This document shows, in pieces, positions 1-7,956 of a stretch of DNA of 64,000 nucleotides. The stretch is from Tautonia sp040717455 (GTDB lineage Bacteria > Planctomycetota > Planctomycetia > Isosphaerales > Isosphaeraceae). Within the stretch, counting starts at the first letter, position 1, and the number at the start of each line of letters is the position of its first letter. Location: NCBI RefSeq assembly GCF_040717455.1, contig NZ_JBFEFH010000009.1, positions 1 through 64,000 on the forward strand, read 5' to 3'. The position numbers and the translations under genes are program-made. A model generated the notes under the pieces. It was not told the DNA's origin. It did not search any database and saw only the letters and a list, made by a program, of their open reading frames with translations.

Positions 1-11
1 AGTGCCACCCG

Positions 12-43
12 CCGGGGCACGCTGCGCTTTGCCCCGGCCACAC
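12..43 (+). repeat. Copy 1 of a dispersed GCCCCGGCC palindrome half
   Basis: A 32-base segment reading GCCGGGGCACGCTGCGCTTT followed by GCCCCGGCCACA. It matches, with one or two changes, the right arm of the large inverted repeat at 9335-9411. It lies in the non-coding start of the window, downstream of the leftward gene at 119-640. The match between two distant intergenic sites is visible directly; the repeat-family interpretation is inference. Confidence 0.6.
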
Positions 44-118
44 GGCGTTTGTCGTTGTGCGTCGTCACTCAACGACAATCGAGTTTTGGGTCTGATCTTG
101 CCCCGGCCTCCCGTCCGA

Positions 119-640
119 TTAGGAGTCATCATTCTTTTTGGGGGCCGTCTCTCGATCTTCACTTAAAATACGTTCAATTGCACTCAAGTCGATTGAATCA
201 AAGGGATGATCGGTCGGTTTAGATGTTTCGATATGAAATTTAATGAGCTTTTTAACTTCTGTGTTGAACTTTGCTGCATTTGCAAGACTCTGCAATTCTG
301 TCAGTTTGCCAATCGCCCAAGTTAGTTTATTTTTAATATATTCTGCTTGTCTGAGATCTCTAATTTGTATTGCTGTTGACTCTATTAATAGCGTAAGTTC
401 TTCTATGCCTATGTGTATTTCATAGTCGTGGTGTGAATTGCTCGAAAAGTCCTCGACCTGAAATGATTTATAGCAAAGCGTCTGCTCAGAGTCATTCCAT
501 CGAAATTCGCTCGATTTTCCTTGCAGAACAATTTCTGACCATCCGTGGTCACGCTCGGAGCCGCGTCGACGAATTCTCATTCGGATGTCTCCAGTTATGC
601 TTTGGGTTATTGCAACGGGTGTAGGAACTGGAAACTTCAC
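119..640 (-). CDS. Hypothetical protein, AT-richer orphan
   Basis: A 173-residue protein I do not recognise. It has no signal peptide or membrane helix. The central part (about residues 75-135) is charged and looks helical, and the C-terminus is acidic then lysine-rich (ending PKKNDDS). The DNA is clearly AT-richer than nearly everything else here, with A/T third positions, which suggests recent acquisition or a poorly adapted orphan. The start is doubtful: the first codon is GTG (638-640) with no Shine-Dalgarno sequence, and the bases just upstream (651-670) belong to a CACTGGTGG-type intergenic repeat, so the original 5' end may have been disrupted. No neighbour suggests a function. Confidence 0.5.
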   Translation of the reverse strand: MKFPVPTPVAITQSITGDIRMRIRRRGSERDHGWSEIVLQGKSSEFRWNDSEQTLCYKSFQVEDFSSNSHHDYEIHIGIEELTLLIESTAIQIRDLRQAEYIKNKLTWAIGKLTELQSLANAAKFNTEVKKLIKFHIETSKPTDHPFDSIDLSAIERILSEDRETAPKKNDDS

Positions 641-650
641 GGGCGGGTAG

Positions 651-829
651 CACTGGTGGCTTCACCCGTGTAAGGCGATGGCAGGCGTTTTCAGGCTTGG
701 AAAGCCCTTGAGGTGGAGCAAGCGGTCCTCGCATCGGTTGTCGATCGGGCCAGGTGTGGAGACGTCGGCCGGTGATTCGAAGGTGGTGGTTGGGGACGAG
801 CGGAGGGGACACTGGTGAGGGCACCAGTG
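651..829. repeat. Intergenic CACTGGTGG repeat pieces
   Basis: The gap between the genes ending at 640 and 940 contains CACTGGTGGCTT at 651-662, followed by ACCCGTG. It also holds a small perfect hairpin at 810-829 (CACTGGTG, 4-base loop, CACCAGTG) followed by CCACCC. Related strings occur at 7619-7644 and 7781-7801. I see no gene here. The other structure in the gap is the hairpin at 874-909. Confidence 0.45.
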
Positions 830-873
830 CCACCCAAATTCACTCAGCGAGAGGGGGAATGCGGGGGGCGCGG

Positions 874-909
874 GGGAGGCTGGGGTCAAGAGGATGACCC
901 CAGCCTCCC
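874..909 (-). terminator. Hairpin, likely terminator of the 940-2451 gene
   Basis: A 14-bp perfect stem (GGGAGGCTGGGGTC, 8-base loop, then its complement) begins about 30 bases past the stop of the leftward oxidoreductase gene. There is no strong U-tract. A very similar hairpin sits at 7821-7850, downstream of another leftward gene, so it may be a reused terminator-like element. Confidence 0.45.
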
Positions 910-939
910 GGAAGAGAGTGCCCGTGGAACCCGAGGGGC

Positions 940-2451
940 TCAGGATCGCTTGGCGGGGTCCTGGCCGTCGACCCAGTCGCCTTCGAGCTTCTGGTAGTCG
1001 GGGGGGTAGAGGAGGGAGCCTTCGTCGCCGGCTTCCCAGCCGGCGACGTGGTTGGGCTTGCCGCGCTGGTGGGAGACCTTCTCCCACTTCTTGGCCCAGG
1101 AGTCGTCGGCCTCGGAGACCTCGCCGGAGTCCTTGTCGAAGAAGTAGGCCTTGCCGTTGCGGTAGCTGTCGACGCCGAGGTTGACGGTGGCGATGGCGGC
1201 GTAGCCGAGGTCGGCGGGGCAGAGGGTGTCCTGGTTGCGCGAGCGGACGCACTCGAAGAAGTGGGTCCAGAGGGCGCGGGTGTCGGCGTCGCCGCGGGCG
1301 TCGAAGCCGGCGTCGACGACCTCGACGCCGCCCTCGCCGGCGGCCTCGCGGGTCGGCGGGGCCGGGGCGCCGCGGAGGACCTGCGGGGTGATCTCGAAGC
1401 CGTTGTAGGTGAACTTGATGGTGCCGGTGTGGCCGCGGATCACCTCGTCGATCGGGGTGTCGTTGACCATGGTGGCGGTGATGATGACCTGGGCGCCTTC
1501 GTCGTAGTCGGCCACGACGGTGGCGACATCGGGCACGTCTCGGCCGTCATATTCGAGGTACAGGCCGCCGCCGCCGACGACCCGGCGGGGGAACTTCAGG
1601 CCCAGGGCGATGAGCATGTGGGTGAGCTGGTGGACGAACAGGTCGGTGTACATGCCGCCGCCGAAGTCCCAGTAGCAGCGCCACTGGGCGTAGCGGGCGC
1701 GGTTGAACGGCTGGTCCTTGGCCAGGCCGAACTCGGTGCCGAGGAACATCTTCCAGTCGACCGTGTTCGGGTTCATGTCCTCGGTCAGGGGGTAGTACCG
1801 CCACTGGCCCATGGCGCTGTTGCGGTAGTACTGGGTCTGGGCCTGGACGATCTTGCCGATCTGGCCGCCGGTGATGCGGTCGTGGGCCATCTTCCACTGC
1901 GGGTGGGCGGTGGACTGGACGCCGACGGTGAAGACCTGGCCGGTCTTCTTGACGGTCTCGGCCACACGACGGGCTTCGTCGATCGTGTGGGTCATCGGCT
2001 TTTCGCAGTAGACGTCCTTGCCGGCCTCCATGAAGTCGATGCACTGCTTGGCGTGCCAGTGGTCGGGGGTGGCGACGAGGACGACGTCGATGTCGTCGCG
2101 GTCGAGCAGCGTGCGGTAGTCCTTGGTGACGTTCTTCTTGTCGTCGACGTTCAGGCCGCACTTCTCGGCCGAGGGGTAGAGCCCGCGGCCGACGTCCTTG
2201 TTGCCGTCCCAGACGTCGCAGACGGCGGCGATCTTGACGTTCGCCTCGTCGCCGAGCTCCTGGAGGTGGCGGATGTGGCCCTGGGCCCGGCCGCCGGGGC
2301 CGATGATGGCGACGTTCAGGCGCTCGTTGGCCCCCTTGACTTCGCCGATCGCCGGGTGCGGGAAGGCCCCCACGGCCGTGGCGGCGCCGGCGGCCAGGCC
2401 GGAGGTCTGGAGGAAGCCGCGGCGGTTTACCGTCGTTTTCTTGTCGGTCAT
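940..2451 (-). CDS. Tat-exported Gfo/Idh/MocA family oxidoreductase
   Basis: A 503-residue NAD(P)-dependent oxidoreductase of the Gfo/Idh/MocA superfamily, which acts on sugars, inositols and related polyols; the substrate cannot be told. The N-terminus is a twin-arginine leader (NRRGFLQTSG, residues 9-18) with an Ala/Gly-rich hydrophobic stretch to about residue 36, so the enzyme is probably periplasmic. The Rossmann motif VAIIGPGGRAQGH covers about residues 47-59, and the signature EKP is at 150-152 (VYCEKPMTHTIDEARR). Length and leader are typical of the large planctomycete expansion of this family. A second member lies at 3261-4415, but the 270-base gap and the membrane protein between make co-transcription uncertain. 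Confidence 0.9.
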   Translation of the reverse strand: MTDKKTTVNRRGFLQTSGLAAGAATAVGAFPHPAIGEVKGANERLNVAIIGPGGRAQGHIRHLQELGDEANVKIAAVCDVWDGNKDVGRGLYPSAEKCGLNVDDKKNVTKDYRTLLDRDDIDVVLVATPDHWHAKQCIDFMEAGKDVYCEKPMTHTIDEARRVAETVKKTGQVFTVGVQSTAHPQWKMAHDRITGGQIGKIVQAQTQYYRNSAMGQWRYYPLTEDMNPNTVDWKMFLGTEFGLAKDQPFNRARYAQWRCYWDFGGGMYTDLFVHQLTHMLIALGLKFPRRVVGGGGLYLEYDGRDVPDVATVVADYDEGAQVIITATMVNDTPIDEVIRGHTGTIKFTYNGFEITPQVLRGAPAPPTREAAGEGGVEVVDAGFDARGDADTRALWTHFFECVRSRNQDTLCPADLGYAAIATVNLGVDSYRNGKAYFFDKDSGEVSEADDSWAKKWEKVSHQRGKPNHVAGWEAGDEGSLLYPPDYQKLEGDWVDGQDPAKRS

Positions 2452-2631
2452 CGAGAAATCACTCCGGACGTGGCGGATTGGTTCGGGTGGATCGGTCGCT
2501 CGACTTCGGCACGATCGGCCGCGGCGCGGCCCGGGGATGCCCGTCGAGCGAACGAGACTGCCAACGGATCATGTTACCCGATCGGGAGAGGGAGGGGCGA
2601 GGGGGAGGGGGTGAGAGTCGGGGGGGAATTT

Positions 2632-2669
2632 CAGCCACGGATGAAACACGGATCGAACACGGATGGGGG
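2632..2669 (+). repeat. CACGGATG tandem repeat, copy 1
   Basis: Three degenerate copies of an 11-12 base unit based on CACGGATGGAA (CCACGGATGAAA, CACGGATCGAA, CACGGATGG). They lie between leftward genes, with a sister array at 34314-34349 introduced by the same AGCCACGGATG. Short non-coding direct repeat; function unknown. Confidence 0.6.
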
Positions 2670-2722
2670 AAGGAGGAAGGGGTTGGCGTCCGGGTTGGGA
2701 TCGGCTGGTCGGGGGGCGGTTC

Positions 2723-3244
2723 TCAACAAAAGACGGTGTCGAGGGCCGAAAGGCGGGGGAAATGCTCCCGGAAGAACGGGGCGAAGAACAGGCCGGGGGG
2801 CAATTCGAGCGAGGGAAGCGTCAGCAGGGCCGTGCCTGTTTCTTCATGCGTGTATTGCTGATGGCACCAGGAGACGAACGGATGGGGCGTCTTCGGGGGC
2901 GAGATGGCGCCGCGATGGAGTTGCTCGTCATCAGGGGGCGGATACGGGGCAATGGCCAGGACGTCGTCGGGGGTCCACCACACGCGCACCGGCAATATGT
3001 TCGCCTGCTCAATGATCAGGGTACCGGAGCCGTCGTTGAGGACCGGGAGCAGGTCGTCCCAGGACAGGAAGCGGCCTTGCGCGTTGATCTTGCGACGAAA
3101 GCGCCGCTCGATCATTGCATTGAGGACCATCAACCCATACGCGAGGGGAATGGAAAGGAGGACCGCCAGGGGCAAGAGGAGCAAGATGATCGGCGCCAGC
3201 GGCCAGAGATACCAGGGCCATGACGGAGGATCGTTGTGGGACAT
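2723..3244 (-). CDS. Small membrane protein, unknown function
   Basis: A 173-residue protein. Residues 9-40 form a long hydrophobic stretch (WPWYLWPLAPIILLLLPLAV onward), one long or two short membrane helices, followed by a basic RRFRRK segment and a soluble domain of about 125 residues. I do not recognise that domain. It lies 16 bases downstream of the Gfo/Idh/MocA gene at 3261-4415 on the same strand, so the two are probably co-transcribed. Its base composition is slightly less GC-biased than the neighbours. Confidence 0.6.
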   Translation of the reverse strand: MSHNDPPSWPWYLWPLAPIILLLLPLAVLLSIPLAYGLMVLNAMIERRFRRKINAQGRFLSWDDLLPVLNDGSGTLIIEQANILPVRVWWTPDDVLAIAPYPPPDDEQLHRGAISPPKTPHPFVSWCHQQYTHEETGTALLTLPSLELPPGLFFAPFFREHFPRLSALDTVFC

Positions 3245-3260
3245 CGGAGAGGCCCCGAGG

Positions 3261-4415
3261 TCAGGCGATCGAGGGGGCCTCGATCTCGTCGATCGTGACG
3301 ACCCGGCGTTCGTCGACGGCGCGGCGGACGAGCAGGCCGGTCAGGGTGGCGAGGCGGGCATCGTGCAGGGTGACGGGGGGCGCGATCGGCTCGGGGGAGC
3401 GGATGGCGACGAGGAACGAGGAGAGGGCGAAGCGGGTGTCGGGGAGGTTGCCGGGGTGGATCGAGCGGCGGGGGAGGGAGCGATCGCGGAAGGTGGCGGT
3501 GCCGGTGCCGAAGTCGAAGCCGCCGGCGGTGCCGACGATGCGCTGGGAGATGCCGGTGAAGGCGTCGTCGGCCGGATCGACCCAACTCTGGACGAACGAG
3601 GCGTGGAAGCCGTTCGGCCATTCGAGGGTGACGGAATAGTGGTCGGTCACGTCGCGCTCGGGCTGAAGCTCGGCGAAGATGTCGCGGCGGCCGAAGCCGA
3701 TGGCGCGCGACGGGGGGCCGTCGGCGACCCAGTGGAGCCAGTCCCAGATGTGCACGCCTTGCTCGATCATCCAGTCGCCGGACTGGTCGCGCTTGCCGAG
3801 CCAGCCGTCCTGGCCGTCGACCGGGCCGTTGCTGCTGGTCCAGGAGCTTCGGGCTTCGAGGAGGGTGCCGAGTTCGCCGGATCGGGCCAGCTCGACGCCC
3901 TCTCGGAACCGGGGGTTGGAGCGGCGCTGGAAGCCGACGTGGACGACCTGATCGGGGCGGCGGTCGGCCTCGGCGATCAGCAGGTCGCACTCGGCCAGGT
4001 CCAGGCCGAGCGGCTTCTCGGCGTAGAGGTGCTTGCCGGACGCCACGGCCAGGCAGCCCCAGGACACGTGCATTTGGTTGGGGATGGCGATGAGGACGGC
4101 GTCGACGTCTTCCCTGATGAGCAGGTCGTGTGGGTCGGCGTAGGCGTCGGGCCGACGCCCTCGGGCCTTCTCGGCGATCCCCTGGGCGCGGCGCCGGGGG
4201 CGTTCCTCGACGTCGGCCACGGCGACGACCTCGGCCTCGGGCAGGTCGAGGGCCGAGCGGAGGAGGTTCGTGCCGCGGTTTCCCAGGCCGATCAGGCCGA
4301 GGCGGACGGGGGGCAGGTTCATCGCTCCCTCGACGTCCTTCCCCTGCGAGATCGCCCAGCCGGCGGCGGCCGAGCAACCGAGGAAGTGACGGCGATTCAG
4401 TCGGATCGGGGGCAT
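3261..4415 (-). CDS. Gfo/Idh/MocA family oxidoreductase
   Basis: A 384-residue member of the same superfamily as the 940-2451 product. It has a short twin-arginine-like leader (NRRHFLGCSAAAG, residues 7-19), a Rossmann motif LGLIGLGNRGTN at 39-50 and the EKP signature at 133-135. The leader is weaker than in the larger paralogue, with a Cys after the hydrophobic start, so export is probable but not certain. It heads a likely two-gene unit with the membrane protein at 2723-3244. The gap to the divergent molybdenum hydroxylase genes carries a large palindrome (4613-4694). Confidence 0.87.
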   Translation of the reverse strand: MPPIRLNRRHFLGCSAAAGWAISQGKDVEGAMNLPPVRLGLIGLGNRGTNLLRSALDLPEAEVVAVADVEERPRRRAQGIAEKARGRRPDAYADPHDLLIREDVDAVLIAIPNQMHVSWGCLAVASGKHLYAEKPLGLDLAECDLLIAEADRRPDQVVHVGFQRRSNPRFREGVELARSGELGTLLEARSSWTSSNGPVDGQDGWLGKRDQSGDWMIEQGVHIWDWLHWVADGPPSRAIGFGRRDIFAELQPERDVTDHYSVTLEWPNGFHASFVQSWVDPADDAFTGISQRIVGTAGGFDFGTGTATFRDRSLPRRSIHPGNLPDTRFALSSFLVAIRSPEPIAPPVTLHDARLATLTGLLVRRAVDERRVVTIDEIEAPSIA

Positions 4416-4612
4416 CGGATCCTCCTCTTCGACTTGAGTCTTTACCGGGGAGCGAGGCCGGCCGACCGTCCCGCGCGGTCGTCCGTAAGGGCGGGCCGAA
4501 GCGCACCCTGATTGCGATTGTGCTTTCAGTTTACCATCCGTTCACCTGCGCGGGCAACGGCCGGTCTGATATTGAGCGAGTGGCGATGGCGAAGTCGCTT
4601 CGGCCGCTCCCG

Positions 4613-4694
4613 TAGGGTGATGTCGAGTCTTCGAAGACGCACCTCCGGATTCCAACGCGGATCGGTGCGTCTTCGAAGACTCGACGGCACCCTA
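4613..4694. repeat. Large inverted repeat with TAGGGTG ends
   Basis: Two 31-base arms (4613-4643 and 4664-4694) form a near-perfect inverted repeat around a 20-base loop. The outer ends read TAGGGTG and CACCCTA. Each arm also contains the palindromic core GTCTTCGAAGAC, so each could fold on itself. It lies in the 450-base divergent region between the genes starting at 4415 (leftward) and 4866 (rightward); the rest of that region shows nothing clear. A structurally similar palindrome with the same outer bases is at 32830-32900. Confidence 0.7.
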
Positions 4695-4865
4695 CAAAAA
4701 CTGGCGCGCCCTGCGAAACGAAACGGCCAGATTGATCAGGAGGTTGCTCGACCGCGGCGGGGCCGGGTCGGTAGGATCGAGGCTCGGCGTGGACCGGGAC
4801 GAGGCGCTTGCTCGCCCGGTCGTTTTCCATCGGATCGCGAGCCGACAGCCGTCGAGGAGGGATCG

Positions 4866-5348
4866 ATGCCCCCTACCCTGGAACTTCGCGTCAACGGCCA
4901 GCCGCGCAGGGTCGCGGCCGAGCCGGATCGGCCCTTGCTGGGCGTGCTGCGGGATGAGCTGGGCCTGACGGGCAGCAAGTACGGCTGCGGCGAAGGGCAA
5001 TGCGGCGCGTGCTCGGTCATTATTGATGGCATGGCGGCGCGGTCGTGCGTGGTCCGGCTGCGGGCGGTGGCCGACCGGGAGATCACGACCATCGAGGGGC
5101 TCGAAGCCGACGACGGAACGCTGCACCCGGTCCAGCAGGCGTTCCTCGATTGCGACGCCCTGCAATGCGGCTACTGCACGCCGGGGATGATCATGGCCGC
5201 GACCGCCCTGCTGCAGGACGACCCGGACCCGACCCCGGAGGCGATCGCCAAGGGGCTCGACCGCAACCTCTGCCGCTGCGGGACGTACCCGAAGATCGTC
5301 GCCGCGATCCGCCAGGCCGCCGATCGGATGAACGGGGGTGACCGATGA
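4866..5348 (+). CDS. [2Fe-2S] subunit of a molybdenum hydroxylase
   Basis: A 160-residue electron-transfer subunit of the xanthine dehydrogenase/aldehyde oxidase family. The N-terminal plant-type ferredoxin domain binds one [2Fe-2S] cluster through C41, C46, C49 and C61 (KYGCGEGQCGACS). The C-terminal helical domain binds the second through C101, C104, C136 and C138 (CGYCTPG, NLCRCGTYP). The open frame extends further upstream, but this ATG follows a strong GAGGAGG five bases away and matches the family start. The stop overlaps the next start as ATGA, so the two subunits are translationally coupled. It lacks an export signal and would need to ride with the Tat-tagged large subunit. Confidence 0.95.
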   Translation: MPPTLELRVNGQPRRVAAEPDRPLLGVLRDELGLTGSKYGCGEGQCGACSVIIDGMAARSCVVRLRAVADREITTIEGLEADDGTLHPVQQAFLDCDALQCGYCTPGMIMAATALLQDDPDPTPEAIAKGLDRNLCRCGTYPKIVAAIRQAADRMNGGDR

Positions 5349-7522
5349 GCAGGAACACGGATCATCCGACGTTGGGCAATCTGGATTTCGAACTGGAGCC
5401 GGAACGCTACGAGCTGATGTCGGGCCTGGCGTCGATCCAGCTGGATCGACGCGACTTCCTCCGGTCGCTCGGCGGCGGCCTGGTGGTGCTCTGCCTGCTG
5501 GGCAGGGCCGAGGCGCAGGAGTCACGCCGGGGCCGAACCGGAGGAGGCGGCTCGGGGGGCGAGCCGAGGGAGATCGGCGCCTGGCTGCAGATCGGCGAGG
5601 ACGGCACGATCACCGCCTTCACGGGCAAGGTGGAGGTGGGCCAGAACGCGCGGACGTCGCTGGCGCAGGCGGTGGCCGACGAGCTGCGCGTGCCGGTCGA
5701 TGCGGTGGCGATGGTCATGGGAGACACCGACCGCGTGCCGTATGATCGCGGCACCTTCGGCAGCCGGACGACGCCGACGATGGCCCCGCAACTGCGCCGG
5801 GCCGCCTCGGCGGCGCGGTCGATCCTCGTCGGCCTGGCCGCCGACGAGTGGGGCGTGGAACGCTCGGAGATCGAGCTGGCCGACGGGGCGGTGACGCATC
5901 CGCCGTCGAACCGGTCGATCGGCTTCGGCGCCTTGACGCAGGGGCGCCGGCTCGTCGAGGCGATCGAGGAGGACGACGCGCCCCGGCCCCGCGATCGCTG
6001 GGAGGTCGCCGGCCGGGACGCCCCGAAGGCGAACGGACGCGACTTCGTCACCGGACGGCATCGGTATGCGTCGGACATCACCCGACGCTTCATGCTCCGC
6101 GGCAAGGTGTTGAGGCCGCCGGCCTTCGGGGCCTCGTTGAAGGGGATGGACGCCTCGAATGCCGAGGCGATCGACGGCGTGACGGTCGTCCGCGAGGGGG
6201 ATTTCGTCGGCGTCGTCGCCCCCGACGAGCCGACGGCCGAGCGTGCGCTTGAGGCCATCAAAGCCGACTGGACGACGCCCGAGGGGGATCGACCCTCGTC
6301 GCAAACGCTCTTCGATCATTTCAAGCGTACGGCCGAAGACAGGCGCGGGCGGGACGATTCCGGCCCGATCGGTCAGGCGCTCAGCCAGGCCGACGCGGTG
6401 GTCGAGGCCCGCTACACGATCGCCCCCATCGCCCACGCCCCGCTGGAGCCGCGCGCGGCGGTGGCCGAGTGGGACGGCGACCGCCTGACGGTCTGGACCG
6501 GCACGCAGCGGCCGTTCGGGGTGCGGGAGGAGCTGATGAATGCCTTCCGCCTGGCCGAGGATCAGGTCCGCGTGATCGTGCCCGACACCGGCAGCGGCTA
6601 CGGCGGCAAGCACACCGGGGACGCGGCGGTCGAGGCGGCCCGGCTGGCCCGGGCGGTCGGCAGGCCGGTCAAGCTGGTCTGGTCCCGATCCGAGGAGTTC
6701 ACCTGGGCCTACTTCCGCCCGGCCGGGTTGATCGAGGCGAGGGCCGGGGCGTCGAAGGACGGCACGCTCGCGGCCTGGGAGTTCACGAATTACAACTCGG
6801 GGGGATCGGGGATCGAGCCGCCTTACGCGATCGCCGCGCGTGACATCGCCTTCGTGCGGGCCGATTCGCCGCTGCGGCAGGGGTCGTATCGGGCGCTCGC
6901 GGCGACGGCGAACCACTTCGCCCGCGAGTCGATCGTCGACGAGCTGGCCCACGCGGTCGGCATGGACCCGCTGGACTTCCGCCGGAAGAACCTGGACCAG
7001 GACCGGGTGCGGGCCGTGCTCGACGCCGCCGCCGAGCGGTTCGGCTGGCAAGGGGCGAGCGTCGAGCCGGGCCACGGCATCGGCCTGGCCTGCGGGATGG
7101 AGAAGGGCGGCCACGTCGCCTCGTGCGCCGAGGTCCGCGTCGACGATTCGGGCCGGGTCGAGGTCGTCCGGACCGTGACCGCGTTCGAGTGCGGCGCGAT
7201 CGTCAATCCGCTGCACCTGACCAACCAGGTCAGCGGGTCGGTGGTCCAGGGGATCGGCGGCGCCCTGTTCGAGGCGATCGCGTTCGAGGACGGCCGGATC
7301 CTCAACGACCGCTTCTCCCGCTACCGCGTCCCCCGCCTCGGCGACGTGTTCGATCGCGTCGAGGTCGTCCTCGTCGATCGGCCCGACCTGCCCTCTGCCG
7401 GCGGCGGCGAGACGCCGATCGTGGCCATCGCCCCGGCCCTCGGCAACGCCATCTTCGCCGCCACCGGCCGGCGGATTCGCTCGCTCCCGCTCGCCCCCAG
7501 AGGCCGATTACCGGAAGCGTAA
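5345..7522 (+). CDS. Tat-exported molybdopterin-binding subunit (IorB-like)
   Basis: A 725-residue catalytic subunit of a molybdenum hydroxylase, closest by architecture to isoquinoline 1-oxidoreductase beta subunits: two subunits and no separate FAD protein. A Tat motif (LDRRDFLRSLGGG, Arg35-Arg36, then a hydrophobic stretch ending AEAQ) follows an unusual 30-residue N-terminal extension. The aldehyde oxidase a/b hammerhead and molybdopterin domains follow, with GSGYGGKHTGD near residue 420. The likely catalytic glutamate is E689 in GGGETPIVAIAPALGNAI. The cytosolic-type ferredoxin partner is encoded just upstream (4-base overlap), so the complex probably folds with cofactors inside and is exported whole. 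The substrate is unknown. Confidence 0.92.
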   Translation: MSRNTDHPTLGNLDFELEPERYELMSGLASIQLDRRDFLRSLGGGLVVLCLLGRAEAQESRRGRTGGGGSGGEPREIGAWLQIGEDGTITAFTGKVEVGQNARTSLAQAVADELRVPVDAVAMVMGDTDRVPYDRGTFGSRTTPTMAPQLRRAASAARSILVGLAADEWGVERSEIELADGAVTHPPSNRSIGFGALTQGRRLVEAIEEDDAPRPRDRWEVAGRDAPKANGRDFVTGRHRYASDITRRFMLRGKVLRPPAFGASLKGMDASNAEAIDGVTVVREGDFVGVVAPDEPTAERALEAIKADWTTPEGDRPSSQTLFDHFKRTAEDRRGRDDSGPIGQALSQADAVVEARYTIAPIAHAPLEPRAAVAEWDGDRLTVWTGTQRPFGVREELMNAFRLAEDQVRVIVPDTGSGYGGKHTGDAAVEAARLARAVGRPVKLVWSRSEEFTWAYFRPAGLIEARAGASKDGTLAAWEFTNYNSGGSGIEPPYAIAARDIAFVRADSPLRQGSYRALAATANHFARESIVDELAHAVGMDPLDFRRKNLDQDRVRAVLDAAAERFGWQGASVEPGHGIGLACGMEKGGHVASCAEVRVDDSGRVEVVRTVTAFECGAIVNPLHLTNQVSGSVVQGIGGALFEAIAFEDGRILNDRFSRYRVPRLGDVFDRVEVVLVDRPDLPSAGGGETPIVAIAPALGNAIFAATGRRIRSLPLAPRGRLPEA

Positions 7523-7956
7523 GGGTACCCTCAATCCTGGATGAGTTTCGCGAGCAGCTTATGGATGGCCCCGATTCCTCTCCACCCGGGGCCACTCCGT
7601 CGCACGCGGGCTGGGGAGCACTGGCGGCTTGCTTGCCACCCGTGGTTCTAAGCCCCGACGACGCCCCCATTGCGTTCGTGTCATGGGCCGACGATGCCCA
7701 TGGTCGCGTTTGTGAGCCTATTAGCTGAGGGGCCTTGGGGGCATGCCCGGCTCGGAAACTCCTAATCTGATCGGGTATTGGTGGCACGCCAGCAGTGCCA
7801 ACCGGCTGCTGTGCGTCGGAGACGGCTGGGGTCAGGATGCCCCAGCCGTCCGAGGCCGCTGCCTGCCTTGGGTCGAGAGGTCCCGAGTCACTCGCCGCGA
7901 CATCGACAATCAGGTCGAATCGCTGGACTCGCAACCCGGGGTTGGCGTCCCCGTAA
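7523..7956. other. Intergenic region with repeat fragments
   Basis: No convincing gene in 434 bases between convergent genes. It begins with the palindrome AGGGTACCCT just after the stop codon at 7522. It holds CACTGGCGGCTT at 7619-7630 with ACCCGTG at 7638-7644, matching the repeat at 651-670, then GTGGCACGCCAGCAGTGCCA at 7781-7800 and the hairpin at 7821-7850. Confidence 0.5.
7821..7850 (-). terminator. GGCTGGGG hairpin
   Basis: An 11-bp perfect stem (GACGGCTGGGG, 8-base loop TCAGGATG, CCCCAGCCGTC) about 105 bases past the stop of the leftward gene at 7957-8511. It shares stem core and loop bases with the hairpin at 874-909. There is no U-tract, so terminator activity is inferred only from position. 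Confidence 0.35.
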
